This document shows, piece after piece, positions 37,436-51,007 of a stretch of 64,000 nt of DNA (position 1 is the stretch's first letter; each line of letters opens with the position of its first letter). This DNA comes from Lottia gigantea (Eukaryota; Mollusca; Gastropoda; Lottiidae). The stretch lies in the NCBI RefSeq assembly GCF_000327385.1, contig NW_008709379.1:4413464-4477463 (forward strand), written 5' to 3'. The position numbers and the translations under genes were made by a program. The notes beneath the pieces are model-generated. The model was not told the DNA's origin. It was given only the letters and a program-made list of their open reading frames with translations, and ran no database searches.

Positions 37436-40400
37436 ACAAAAATAAATAGATCACCGGTAGTTTGGTTCCCATCATATCTGTTTCTAGCGTGACATGTTTA
37501 TGTGTTTTAAATGGCTTTTTAAAACTAAAGAATGGGATTTATACCATGCACTAAACGGCGGTATTGATCGTTATAGATTTAGCTTTCGTCAATGAGCGAC
37601 AAGCATTGCTGTTCACTTGCTTTTACACCGTGGGTTAATTTTTAACTACAAGGCAATATAAACCGGTCCAAGGCATCCCTGCAGAACTAACGACCCTAGC
37701 TGACAATATCCCGTACAACGCCTCCTTTTAAAATATCTTAATTTACGATGCATGCTTCGTTAGGGGCCCATCATTACATCTTATGTACTAGGGGTCGTAA
37801 AGAGTAGCGCATAAAATCGAAATAAAAGATAACATTTGATTTGACCCTGGTGATCACAGTGACCATTGTCCGAACTGACCATTGACATTGTTCTTTACTT
37901 TATGTTCTTTTAATCTTTAAATCTGGTCAAGCAGGCCAGTGGCTATTTGGCTCAATTTGAAACGTATGTTTGGTCATTTGGCCGTAAAATTACTATAATA
38001 AGAAGGTTTTTATGGGATTGTCTAGTGCTTGTGTACATAGACTATAGTCATTAAAATTCATATAAAATACTTTAAGTACTATTACGAAAATCGGATCTTT
38101 GGTGAACATAACAAAATGAAGGCCTATTTAGTTTCAATGAGGATAAGTAGTCTGAAGTCTGAATAACAGGAGTTTTTATTTCTTACGTTCAAAGACGTTT
38201 GAACAATTCTTTCTTTCTATTTTCCGTCCCCTATCGAATTCTTGTGCTCTGTTTTATTTAGATTGACAAGTTTTAACGAAGCGAAACCGCACTTAACATT
38301 ATGCGCTTATTATACATTTTGAACGAACTGCATTCTCTAACCCAATTTCTTAACGTAATTTTCCATTTCCTCAATTTATTAATATTTCTTCCGATTTATT
38401 CATGAAATGTATGAAACTTCGCCCTCTCATTTTTGAGCCCTCTTTGTAATACCAAATATCACACGTGTGAAAAAATGTATCGCTATTTAATAGGTTCTAC
38501 TTGAATGAAGAAACTCTAAAGCTCTTTGCCCTTTCCCACGCGCTTACTGATTTGAGCAAGCGACCACGTGTTCATAAAAAATGCTATTATCATTTAGTTC
38601 AAGACAATTTTACATTTAACGACGTCTTCTATTGACATTGAAGTATTATTACTGAATTAAAAATTATTGCGTTTTAAGTCGGTCACTTGAATGGAAACTT
38701 CAATTACCCCTATAGATAAAAAATAGTTAAAAAATGAAAAAAAGGAGTGTTTTGAATCTCTGGGAATGAAATAATTTGTAAGACGTAAGATGATGGCCAA
38801 GGAATTCCCTTTACCTTTTTACAATAACCTTGTATATTTATATTCGTCTTAACGCAGAATAAAGCATGGTGCATGTGGTATAGTTATGCAATGCATGACC
38901 AATTAAAACCTATGTACAGCTCAACCAGTATTATAGGGTGCGTGTTTCTGTTTTAAATAAATGTCAATACATTATTCGTTATTTAAAATTAAAAAAAAAA
39001 CGTGAAAACAAAGTGGTTGACCTCAAGTGGTCACTTATATTATGCCTCAGAAGATTTATGCAGTCAAAAATTAGTATCTGACAAATTAAAGGCTCTGTTG
39101 TAGTCTGATCATCCAAAATTTACCTATAAATGTTATTGCCAATTTGAAAGATCAAACGTTTGAAATTCAAGATATAACCAAAGCAACAGGATACCAATTA
39201 GGTCGATTGATTAAGCTCGGTGCAGGGTACCAACTTAGTTATAATTTTTATAATCAATACCAAAAAAGCAGGGAAAATGATTGCACCCTGTCGGATACCA
39301 AATTATTAGCATTATTTTCTACAATAAAAGTATTGCTCGAAGGTGCACTGAAGACGCTTGAGACAATTACTTGTAATTCGATATTTTTTTAACCGTTTGA
39401 TGAAAATTGACAATTTCAGATAAAAATGACACCCCCTAGTGACTGATAAATACAATCCAATCAAAAAAGTTGTACAGGTGTATACTTAAATACAATTGTG
39501 TGCACCCAATTTTCTTTGTACAAGTGATAAAACGGGGTTGAAGTGGAGACTTGAATTGACTTTAAGCGAACAAAACAGCTCTTGGCTATATAATAATATC
39601 TCTTGGCAATATAATATCTTCACTTTACCTAGCGTTAGATGGTGATCCAAATCTATATGTTTTTACATTGCATTAAAGCTTTATTGCTAGCCTTACAATG
39701 AAAGCCTGAAGTAAATTCGAACGAAATAGAGGGGAAGCGGTGGTATTTTGCTGTCGGAAATCATAATTTGGGGTCATTAAATTTAAGTCATTTTTTTGTC
39801 AAGAAGGGATTCTCATCTGGACACTTAGTACTGACCTTGACAACTGTTCGCCTGAATTCAGTGAACACCGTCAAATTTAGATCATACGTAGTTAATGGAC
39901 AAAAAATTAAAAATGCACATATTTTGTAAGTAATTGTACTACTATCTTATAAATTTTCTTCCCCCTTAGAATATGTCAATATGACAAAATAGTTTCCTTG
40001 TAAGATGATCAATAAACTCTAACAAATAGTGCTGTTTCCTTTCGTATATGGATGATAATGGTACGTGCGTTAGCCTAAAGAAACGATTGAGTGATACATC
40101 TTCACTCCGTCTTAAGTAGACAACAGTCATTTCTTCTTATCAAACAGGAAATTCTGATTCACAAACGTTTATTTCGTGGGTTATTGTACTCTGTTATTTG
40201 GGATGCAGTGTCCAGGTAGTGTCGTATTTGGCTACACACAATACCCTGGCCACGCGAACCATTTCCGGTCTACGCCGGAAACCAAGAAGTGTCTGAAGTC
40301 TACAACTAACATTGATAAACGGCTCGACTATATTACATCACATGACACTTCTCTCAAGTTTTACTTCACATTTTTCATCGATTGACAATGCAGTTTAATG

Positions 40401-43190
40401 TTTAGAGATTATATTTTGACACTTTCTCTTCTTTGTGGATTAACCGCGAGCTTATTATCTCTGATTTATACAGTTCATTTTGGTATAATTTATCGCCTAA
40501 TATATCTTTTATCTCGATCTGTAGGTCTATTTCAAAACACCTTAGGATAATTATACAACGTTGTAGTCTGAAACATATTTAGATGCATGTATTGCATACA
40601 GCGTATTAAAAATCGTCATTGATTCTTTCACGCCAAATTCCACTTTTGGACATGCTTTACATGCATATCACAGCATGACTAGAGAACTTGTGCATATTGC
40701 ATAAAACGTGAAACAGGTATAGATTGTCCACTCCTCTGCACGTTATTGTTGTTATTTTGCAACCACAACTATACTATTTCACCATGGCATTTTGGTCGTT
40801 ACACGGAAGCTCTGTTACTTGTTTCTCATTTGGAATAACGATATTACTTCGCACAATTCCTTTGTTCAGTATCATTTCGATTACTAATGGCATTGCATCG
40901 AACTCTATAACGTAACTTTTGTTATGTTGTGTGATTTTCTTCGATACATTCAGAAACATTTTAATATTAAGGCCAAGGAAAGAAAAATACACATGCAATC
41001 TTATTTACAAGTTCATTGTGAATTTAATCTGTTGTTATTGAACTTTAGAAGTAATCTTGAGTAGTTGAAATAGTTTTATCAGAAAATAGATCATATTTAT
41101 AAATCCCCCACGGAGCTTGGCCATCTTTTTGCTGTCAGGGATATCGTGGGAAGACAGAAGGGGACATCTTTCGATACAATTTCATATTTCAATACGCACT
41201 AATGTCATATAGGCAATTACTTTGATTCAAGTTCTTTCTGAACGTAAACAAATTTATTATGTTGACGGGTGTAAGGGTGGGGTACAATAGAGCAGGTTTA
41301 TTAAAAATCCTTTATGTTTTGAAATGAAAGGTTTTTCGTGTCGGTAAAGGTTAACTTCCATTGTGAGTTAATATGTTTTGAGTAATACAGGTAGCCAAGA
41401 TTATTCATGTCCCTATAACAATATATAAGACTTATCTTTTGTGATTTAATAGGCGGCTTTCTGTATTCAATTCTCTTCTAATGACCACTTATTGTCACGT
41501 TATTGATGGTAATCGGAGATCGACATAGCTCGGGACAATACAACTGACCACTACTAAAATTGACATGTATGAAAAGAAAGAAACGAAAGATAAATTGAAT
41601 CAAATTAAAGCCAGTGGTCAAGAATGACTGAAAATTATATATTTTATAAAGAACACGTGTTGTAAAAGAAAACAGTGTCTAGTTACATTGATGATGGAAG
41701 GGGTAGAGTAGTTGACACTATGCCTTCAGGTATTTCAATGACAACGAAGTATTGCAGGTGAGGAGAAAATGGTTAAGAAATAATTTGTAATGAAAAATTG
41801 CAATTTGTTAATGGACAATGCTAGTACTTCTCTTATCAGCTCGTAATGTTAACTTTTTTAAATTTAAAATATAACGAAGCCTCTTTTCATAAACAAATTT
41901 ACCTAATCAATTTTTTAAGGAAATATAAAAAAACAGACCACTATACTAGAACAATGCAATGATTTTGGGGTAGTAACTACATCCTGTCTTCCTTGCGACA
42001 TAAGTTTTAATTTTAATTGTGCAGAGAACCAGCCTGTGATTCTTTGTTTTCTGCTGAAAAAATCAGATCGTAGCTGAAGCTAACATGAAAAGATCAAAAC
42101 GTCTGAAAAGCTGTCAGTAGAACATAGAGAATTTAAGTTTGGAAATGTAAGTTTATGAATTTAGTAACCGTTACAAATACTCGTGGTTAATGATCGAAAA
42201 GATCTGGTCACGACTATTCAATAAATAGTTTTATTGAGGAAGATGTCCAGATGGGTATCTGTAGTAAGGGTGTTGGCTAACGTATCTATCATAACGACAT
42301 GCCATGGACTTGCCATAGCAATGTAGAGTATTAAATATTGAGTACAAACCTGTGCTGTGCTGTACCGTATTTTCTTTGGATAAAGTTTCAATAATAATGA
42401 CTTTGAGTTGAAACTTTCCTGTTAGCGATATTATTACCCATAAATACCAATACCCTAAAAATAAGAACGATGATACGTACCTTATAACAATTTTAATCCG
42501 AAATTAAAGTATATTTCGTTGCGTTATACCGTTTTGAATAGGAAGATACAATTTTTATGGAACTGAATAAAGTTATTCCCCTTTACTTCTCTCGTCTGGT
42601 CATATTATATTCATTTCTAAATTGTCGTATAATATAATATAATGTATTTTATAATGAAGAATACGGTATAGTAAGTTATGTTTTATTGACAACATAAATA
42701 AGTAATCATTTACTTATTGATTGATTATTGAAATATATAAACAAAATATATTATTTGTCAACAGATGATATATGAGATTGGTTCACCCAAGTTCAAGACA
42801 TCAATTCTGAAATTTATGGAAATGGATCGAATAATTTGGAAAGTATTTTCCTCTGATCTTAAAGGATTGAAACTTGTCAGCTTAACTGTTTGAAGATTAT
42901 TCTTATATTTAAGCAAAGAAATTTGGTCATGACTTTCTGACTCATCATTCGATGACACATGGCCCTTGGTCTTGGTGTGACAATATTTATTCTTTGATGT
43001 CAGTTCGTTAGTCAATCAGAAAAAAAAACAAAGATTCCTATGATATCTATCCTATGATTAAGAGAAAGTGGTTATGTTTTAATGTCGACCTGAGCGATAG
43101 GAGTCTAAGAACAGCTATTATAGGTAGTTGGTCAATTTCTGATATTGAGCGTATCACTAATGTCGACTTCAGAACATTTTACACCATATA
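37436..43190. other. Intergenic sequence with two isolated CSL octamers
   Basis: No gene recognised. TTCCCACG at 38533-38540 is followed by CACGTG at 38565-38570 and preceded by CACGTG at 38462-38467. CGTGGGAA lies at 41145-41152. Everything else is AT-rich and unremarkable. Confidence 0.45.
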
Positions 43191-43196
43191 AAACCC

Positions 43197-43416
43197 CTTT
43201 CGCACTGCAAAAGTAATTCTGTTCTATAACTTCCAGTTGCTTACTGGAAATACTTGAAAATCACAAGAAGAGTATTAATTAAGTACACAAATATGCTTTG
43301 GAAGAATGTTACATTATTATATTCATATTTTATTATGATGAACATTGTAGTTCAATTCCATTTACTGTGACCTGAAATTGTAACTAACAATAAAACTTTT
43401 TTCAGCAGTGCGAAAG
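43197..43416. mobile_element. MITE-like element with 12-bp terminal inverted repeats
   Basis: CTTTCGCACTGC at 43197-43208 and its exact reverse complement GCAGTGCGAAAG at 43405-43416 bound 220 bp of AT-rich non-coding DNA, the size and form of a miniature inverted-repeat element. A clear target-site duplication was not found, so family and exact ends are uncertain. Confidence 0.55.
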
Positions 43417-43920
43417 TGGCTATCCAGATAGGATTGCAGTGCCAAAGCAAACTGAACCGAATCGAACTAAATCGGATTTTTATATTCGGTTATAACCGAA
43501 TTCAATAATTCAGTTGTGTAGTGCGAAAAAGGTATAAAGCATTCTGTTCTCCGTCCGGACCAGGTCGCGATAAGAAGCGACGATTTACATTAGAGTAAGT
43601 CCAAGTGGTGTGAGAACGGTTCTTCAGTTGTAGTGTAAATAAAAAGATGGTATGGTTATTACTGGAACTGAAACTCTTCTTGAAAAAAATGAGTTAAAAT
43701 TAATCATTGGATTCACCCTGATGTATTAAAAGCGGAAAAAGATGTAGGTCGCTTATGAGGCATGCGCAGTAAAGAATTCTCGGAATGGATTCCGTTTACA
43801 TTACACCATTCATCGAGTCCGTTTTGAGAACCGTTCCGATTCGGTTCTAAGAACGCTTGCCCGTTTACATTACTCAAAATTCATCCGTTCCGTTCTGAGA
43901 ACCGATGAGATACGTAAAAT
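43417..43920. repeat. Cluster of further inverted-repeat (MITE-like) fragments
   Basis: A second gtagtgcgaaa motif lies near 43516. A self-complementary stretch around 43470-43500 has cggttataaccga at its centre. Related blocks agaacggttc, gagaaccgttcc and gttctgagaaccg (43600-43910), with repeated tttacatta(c/g), suggest nested or adjacent inverted-repeat elements. Boundaries were not resolved. Confidence 0.45.
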
Positions 43921-44127
43921 CTGGGTATATCCAATGCTCTATATATGTAGTGCTTTGGGTGTATCTAAATCAAACAGAGGTCGCAAACTGCAGAGGTTTT
44001 ATTATTAAACGTCTTCTTGGTTAAGTGTTAGTGCCTTGATCGAAATTTAGTATTATTGCTGCTTTACCCAAAAGTTATTTGATAATGACGTGACAGTGGA
44101 CTTCCTGTTCATTCACTTGTGCAAATT

Positions 44128-44310
44128 CAACCGGAAGTGTTTTTTTATTCCCAGATAACATTCAACGTACAACTAAATTCTAAACGTGATCAGATCAACA
44201 TATCAATAACTGACATTTACAAATTTGAATTAAAATCCAATCACAGATATGTCAGAGACAAACTGACAACACGGAAGTTACGTTCGAATGGCGCAATAAA
44301 CTTCCGGTTG
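44128..44310. repeat. Short inverted repeat with ETS-type ends
   Basis: CAACCGGAAG (44128-44137) and CTTCCGGTTG (44301-44310) are exact reverse complements 163 bp apart, each a strong ETS core (CCGGAAG). Another acggaagt lies between. A small MITE or a pair of ETS sites are both possible. A 64-codon frame inside has no recognised motif. Confidence 0.4.
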
Positions 44311-45059
44311 TAAGCATTGTCTCCGAAAGTTTGATTGGATAAAAGATAATATTTCTATCGTGTCACTTGCATAACTTTTTTTTAAATCAACCAACGCAAT
44401 TTCCCAGTATTTTGACAAATTTATTAACTAATTTCTATATATTTATGATAAATTAAATTGACATATATTATGATGAACATTCTCAATGATTGACGGGTAT
44501 GTCATGTATATCGTCTCGTGCTTGACACGCGCTAATATCTCACCCCGAGCAAGTATCGACTGAAAAGTCTTGACACAAAATACACAGGTGATCTGACATG
44601 AAATTGGTAATTTTAGATAGGCTTTATTTTTTGCAATTTTCTGCGTCGAGTCTTTGAATGAAAACGGAAGTGCAGAAGTCCATTCATTCATCTGGTTTGA
44701 TAAAGACCTCGTTCGATTTCAGACGATCCTGTGGAATTTTTCCATAAATAACGACACATAATGGTGAAACATATTCTGCTTGAGGTATTATTGAAAACCT
44801 ACCATTGATCAGAGGGACTTATATTTTTAGATACGGGACGTTCTCTATAGCATTATGATCTTTAGTTTACGACCTTAAAAATTTGCCTGGGTTCGACTGA
44901 TAAAAAAATTCCGCGGGCAGAATAATAAGCTATGACCAAACACTTCAAAATGATAGAATCTTATCCGATCGTAGCCGCGGGTGTTGTGAACTATTGGTGT
45001 TAGGAACACTACTTCATTTCCACCTTTAGATTACCAAAATTACCAATTAAATCAATGTT

Positions 45060-45330
45060 ATATGACACGTCCTGATGTCCGATAGGGGGCGTTCCATGTG
45101 TCGTCTGCCTTAACATAAAAACAATGGCGGGCACGGATGAGACACGTCGCTTCAAACGTAAAAATCGTTGTGTCATATTTTCAACCTTTACCCGTATCAT
45201 TAGTTCGTCAAAAAGTTAAATATGGGGAGGCGAAGTGGCTACCTTTGTATTTTTTACTGTTTCTTTATAACGCATTACTCAACTATGGCGGGGGTGTTTT
45301 TGACATGCGAATACACTATTGTGTGTAATG
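45060..45330 (+). promoter_or_regulatory. GC-richer patch with two ATGGCGGG starts; possible unannotated first exon
   Basis: acaATGGCGG at 45124 begins a 31-codon frame (MAGTDETRRFKRKNR...) ending at 45219. A second ATGGCGGGG at 45285 begins MAGVFLTCEYTIVCN and meets a good donor, gtgagt, near 45330. ATGGCGG overlaps the YY1 consensus often seen at housekeeping starts. No downstream exon could be identified, so this is a weak candidate only. Confidence 0.2.
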
Positions 45331-46649
45331 TGAGTCCAATTTAAGGTGAAACACTCCCAGTTCCATTGTGCTGAGATTATAATATTCCGATTTCTCCTAA
45401 CGATAAAGGAAACAAAATATTGAACAATTCCCCTTAAGGATATATATTATACTCTAGTGTGTTATTGTCCCCCTCTAACAAACTGATAACTATTTTGAAA
45501 ACTTTCGCAAGAATTAATGTCATTTTATAAAGTATGTTGCTCCGCACCTAGATCCGGGTATAAGTCATGTACACCCTGCTATTAAGTGACACTCCTTAAG
45601 TAATGTGCAGACGATTCCATGCATTTGTTAAAATTCTGTGTAATGCCATGTAGGCTACTGGCTCATTTAACAAAATTGTTGGTTTTGTAGACTACAAAGT
45701 ATAATGCATGTTTATTTGCATATCCAAATAAATCATTTATTAATTCTTTCAGTTTAATCCGTATTTTCGGAGCGTGGGCGTGGGCGGTATCTCTCACGCA
45801 AAAATGTTGTTTTACAATCTGAAATATAGAAATGGGACAATTTTATCAGCAATTGTTAGAATCCTTTCAGTTTCCTGGTACACCATTCACAAATATCATG
45901 AGTTATTAAGAGTCTGGTTGAACCTGTCTACCAGGCACCTTTTAGCATACGTTATTGAAAAATTTATATACGTCACGATTTGTGTTCCATAGTTAACCAA
46001 TATTATGACACAGTCTATAGTCAGTGATTTGTGATTTTTTAATTTGTTGAACAAGCGCGTTAATGAAAAACAACTTCAACAATATTGATACACGATGCCT
46101 TCAGTAGATAAGGCAGTGATTTATTTGAAAATATTTTTAGTATTAATTCCTATTAATCGGTCGTAAGACATATATCGTAAGTATAGACATCTGCAAAAAT
46201 ATTGACGTACGGTTACTATTAATTGCAATAACAATGTCTACGGATCTAATTACAAAGTATGTATATTGAAGTTTAAAATTTGTGTCTCCAAAATTTCTTA
46301 ATTTGGCTTTAAAATTGCGTCTATATCATTGAATTATTCAGCTTATATTTCATTTATCAATAGCTTTAATCTTTCTTAAAACATCCTTTTGAACAATGTG
46401 ACTTTGGTATACTTACTCGTTCTAATAGCATTTTGTGGAATGAAAGTATATGTTTTTACATGGATTAAAAAGTATGATTGTGTGGATGATCTATTTGAAT
46501 TTCTTTTTTCTCTTTGGATAATTTATTTTTAAAAGCATGGCGATACAAAATATGGTCAGTAATTTGCTTTCCGTGAGGAGACAAACTGGTTACGGCACAA
46601 TTGGAATTGCATGAAGATAATTGTTATATCAAGCAATCCTCATATACCA
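45331..46649. other. Intergenic sequence, no gene recognised
   Basis: Only chance-length frames. Nothing else supportable. Confidence 0.5.
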
Positions 46650-47700
46650 AATCTTCCTTGATTATTTTTCACACAATTGTTAAATCTTTGACACATTTGT
46701 GAATACCTAATTAATTAGGTGCATTGTTTCACTAAATATTAAACTAAGCATACCAAAACAATCCAGCGATCGCGACAGGCTACGCAGACAGACCGTCTAG
46801 CGACTACCACGATACGGATAAACGGAACGCCACAGATCGGATTAATGGGGATTAAAGAAAATAAATCCGTGTCGGAGTTCTTGTCAAGAGGTGAGAACAA
46901 AGGTTCAAGTTTTTTTGTTTACATGTACCTTCGTCAATATTTAAAATTAACTTTGACAAAACGAATGAATGGAATGAAAAATTTAATCCGATTTGATTTT
47001 TCGTAATAATGTATAATGAGATTAGGTAGTTGAAAAATCACGATTTGTTGAGAAATTAGAAATTACTACCCTGATTTATGTCTGCCTTAACCCAAATATT
47101 GATCATATCGTACATCATATATAATTGCCCTTTATTGTTTGAAAACGGTTAAGCTATATTGCGCAAGAGTTTAGAGCCAAATTCTTCAATATTCAATGCA
47201 TATTATACTTGATTACGATTTAGTAGAGAGTAGGACACAAGACTGTGTTCGAAAATCACGTCACAGTCAAGCTTTCATATGAAATCTACACAGTACACTT
47301 AAGTTAGGACGGTTGATTACGACGTAAATTGCAAATAATTGGCTCACATTTGGCAAGGGGTCACTCCAAAAGTTTTGATTTTGACTCCTAAATAGATATT
47401 TGTTATTGGAGCCGAGGAGATGGGACGCTTTAAAACTTTTATGATGTGCGATTGGTTTTATATGGAATCGGTGGCTAGTCAAAAAATAACCCTACGTTCA
47501 ATGTTAATGATAGTACAATTAATTTCTGTTACCTGTAGTAATTAAGTAATTAACAGATATTTGTTAGGCACAGGACGTCTAGCCCGATTGTCGATGTTCT
47601 GTGTAAGCAACACCTCTATGTTACCTGTAAATTGACCACAATAACAGACAATCACAATTAACAGAAGTCGTGCCAGATTGTTGCGAGCTCGAATTATATT
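46650..47700. repeat. Diverged duplicated segment, copy 1
   Basis: Shares blocks in the same order with copy 2 at 48290-49060: gatcgcgacagg with tacgcagac (46770/48409), taccacgat, gtgtcggag, and acctgtag followed by attaa and aattaac (47531/48953). The offsets are 1639 and 1422 bp, so an indel of about 217 bp separates the copies. No transposase or RT frame was seen. It may be an old segmental duplication or two copies of an unclassified non-autonomous element. Confidence 0.6.
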
Positions 47701-48289
47701 TTAGCAGTATTGCTCCATTAAAGGATTTATTGATATCTCCAATTAAAACACATAATCCTGTAAGTCAGTCTCGAGAGATTTTTTTTTTGTATAAGCACCT
47801 ATACAAATTAATAATTTAAGAATTCATTTTAATCCAGCGCAGACACAAATTTAGTCGGATTGTCTCATGGCGAAAAATTCACAACGTAGAGCAGGTTTCA
47901 ACCAAACAATGTCTTTATAATTTTATAATTTGGCAACAGCCATAATCAAAATTTGTACAAATACATATCTGAAACTGTTAAAAACAGATCGGAATATCGA
48001 CAGTTTGGAAATGAAATCACGGTAAATAAAGGCACAAGAGGCTGTAGACCTCCTCCCCAACCCTCTCGATACGTGCTCCATTTCATTTTAGTTGGAGTTT
48101 ACTTATTCTCAGTCTTTACCAAGCTCTTTTACCTCCAGGAAAAGTTTTTTAAAAGGGAGACATATGTAATATAATTCTTCAGATATAACGAGAGATATGA
48201 GACTTGAATAGAAACCTGTCATTTACCGAAATTTAAGGGAAAAAAATGTACAGTGATGTACAGTTAATTAAGAAATTCGCAAATTTAAT

Positions 48290-49060
48290 CTCCTAAGATT
48301 ATTTTCCACACCTTTTTACAAATCTTCGACGCATTCACGAATATTTATTTAATACGACCTATTGTTTCACTTAATTTCATTACTGATTATACGAAAACAT
48401 TACAGAGATCGCGACAGGATACGCAGACGGACTGTCTGGTGCATACCACGATTATTTTGGATACACGGAATAATTAAGATCAGTATAATCTGGGATTATA
48501 TCAGTGTCGGAGAAGAAGTGAATGGTTTGGAAAATTGTTTTACGGAAATGATCTGGTTTAAATTTGTTTTCTGTAACAATGAGCTTAGAAATGTAAAATC
48601 ATGATTTCAGTCTCAGTAAACTGATTCATATTTTCAAGACCTGTTGTATAAAAAACATAAGTATGACTCCAACGATCACACTGTGCTATTATTATTATTA
48701 TGACAAGCTCAGAACCTCAACTGCTGAAATAAAATACACATAATTAATATGAATTCGCATCTAAAATAAAGGTAAAATTACTTTGGTACAAGAATAAAGC
48801 GAACGTTACTGAATAATACATCTCTGGTTAAATAGTTCATACAAGTTTATAATTTCAGTAAAAACAATAAACTGGTGTTTAGGGTAGGGGGTTAATAACA
48901 TGGTTTAATACCATTGTAAATTACTTATTATAAGATCGTATTAACTTTTATCACCTGTAGTCATTAAATAATTAACATATATTTATTGACTATGGGACAG
49001 CCAGTCGGATTGTCTACCGAGAGTATTAAGTTTTTAGGCAATATCCCAATGTTAAATTGT
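48290..49060. repeat. Diverged duplicated segment, copy 2
   Basis: Partner of 46650-47700, with matching blocks around 48300-48520 and 48890-49020. It ends in a gtcggattgtct motif related to the unit of the following tandem array. Confidence 0.6.
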
Positions 49061-49149
49061 AAATTAGTTGCATTATCATACAATGTATTCAGATTTCAGG
49101 AAGAGTTAAAGCTAATTTACAACAGTTTATCAAGTTGTGGTCGAAAATC

Positions 49150-49590
49150 ATATTCCAGTGTTGCATGTAAACTGCTTACAAGAACAATCAATTTATTACA
49201 AGGGCAATCAATTTATTTCAAACCAAGTCCTGCCAAATTGTCTCGAGACTGAACAGCAACATTTCTTTGTTAACTAGAAATTGGTTAACAATGACATTCA
49301 AATTATTTCAAAAAGAAGTCATGCCAAATTGTCTCGAAGCATGCAGCAACATTTCCTTGTTAACTGGTAATTGGTTTACAATGATAATTAATTTATTTCA
49401 AAAAGAAGTCAGGCCAAATTGTCTCGAGACCGAACTTAAAGCAACATTCCCATATTAACTGGTAATTGGTTTACAAAGACATTCAATTCATTTCAAACAG
49501 ACGTCATGCCAAATCGTCTCGAGACTGAACTTACAGCAACATTTCACCCTTAACTGCAAATTGGTTTAAAATGACCACCAATCAATTGGA
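49150..49590. repeat. 90-94-bp tandem repeat, about four copies
   Basis: The block tgccaaattgtctcgag recurs at about 49231, 49321, 49411 and 49505. Each is followed by a gcaacatt...ttaact...aaattggtt segment and a ttatttcaaa...aagtc lead-in. Single related motifs at about 47578, 47668, 47852 and 49002 show that the unit was seeded more widely across the duplicated segments. Confidence 0.8.
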
Positions 49591-50963
49591 AACACAAAAT
49601 TTCTCGGAGTTATCCACCGTCTTTGTTTTTGACAGCATTTCACTGGTATCGGTATTTGACACATAACAGCTACCAATCACAGTTAATGGACATATCGTTC
49701 AATGTATATTGTTTGCTATCAAAGTAGGTGACTATGAAATTAACTGACTTATTAAACATTAGTTTTTTCGAATATTTTTGTCCCCAGATTGAGATATTGA
49801 TTAATGAACATATTAGAATATTTTTTATCAATGGATGATACAAGAGTCATTCGTCACTATTCCATATTCCATATTTGAAGTAAAGTGACAAAAATCAAAA
49901 GTGTTATCAGAAATAGAAAGTTTCGATATTCATACCGCTTGAGGACATTTGGTCATTTCTACGCCAAAGGAATTTGTGTTTAGTATTCAAATATTATTTT
50001 ACAATCTAAGCCCATTATTCCGGGTCAATGAAAAAGTGCATGTGTAAATATTTGCACGTGTTGTTGCATGTTAAAAGCATAATAAATGCACACAGATTTG
50101 GAGTGTTCATTGAAGCAACTATATTTTCTATTGTAATATCTGATGACTTAGAGTTGTAAATTAAGATTTTCACGACAATCTGACAATAGATTTGTCACAT
50201 CATAAAATGTCTATTTGCTTTGAACTCACCGCTATTTGTTCGCTATAAGAAATATATAAGTAGTATATAAGCCATAATAAAGGCCCGTGTCAAGTGCATC
50301 ACGCTTATTTCATATTTAAATATCTATACATTTATGTTAATATATATGAATAAAATGACTTTGTTCTTGCCGCTCAAGTGAGGTTTAGTGTTCAACATTA
50401 AAGTAGAAAATTTCACACTAGCTCTCAACGAAGGAAACACTTGAGTGTACCCTTAAATTACAGATCTTTAATATTCAAATTAATTCAAAGAAAATAAGAG
50501 GCTTTAAAAATAAATTGAATTTTTGTCTTTTGATTTAATGCATATAAAATCAGATTTGGGCTTATTCTTATCGAGCATACCCCATGCATAAAATTACCGC
50601 AGCATGCTTAATTGCATTTTGAAAATAAAATCCCGGGGTTGAAGACGTGGGGTCAATTCTAAGGACATTGGTAATTGTCGGGTCTGCAAAGACAAATAAA
50701 AAATAACCGTGAAGAATGGCGCGGGGACAGGGTATTGCTTTACTGCTAAGAAAAAAAAACAGAAGCGTTATTGTTTATATCTAAATGTTTATTGTTTAGC
50801 GGCGGTTAGTTCAAAGAGTCTGTATTATTTTGACCAGTCCATATCAATTTATTTTCTAATTTACCCAGATTGAATATATAAAATAGAAAATCGTCTTTTA
50901 AACTAATAAACAATCCCTAATTATATCAAGATGTAGCCAAAATAATAAAGTATCAAAGAGAAG
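49591..50963. other. Intergenic sequence, no gene recognised
   Basis: AT-rich; nothing supportable. Confidence 0.5.
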
Positions 50964-51007
50964 TTATAATTGGACAAAGTATGATTTTGCACTTTGTCCA
51001 ATTATAA
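50964..51007. repeat. Perfect 17-bp hairpin, 10-nt loop
   Basis: ttataattggacaaagt (50964-50980) and its exact reverse complement (50991-51007) flank atgattttgc. The stem stops abruptly at both outer ends. It is shorter than a typical pre-miRNA stem; a tiny palindromic element is more likely. Confidence 0.75.

Noticed and set aside
50964-51007. microRNA precursor
   Set aside because: The stem is 17 bp with no extended lower stem, below the usual pre-miRNA length.
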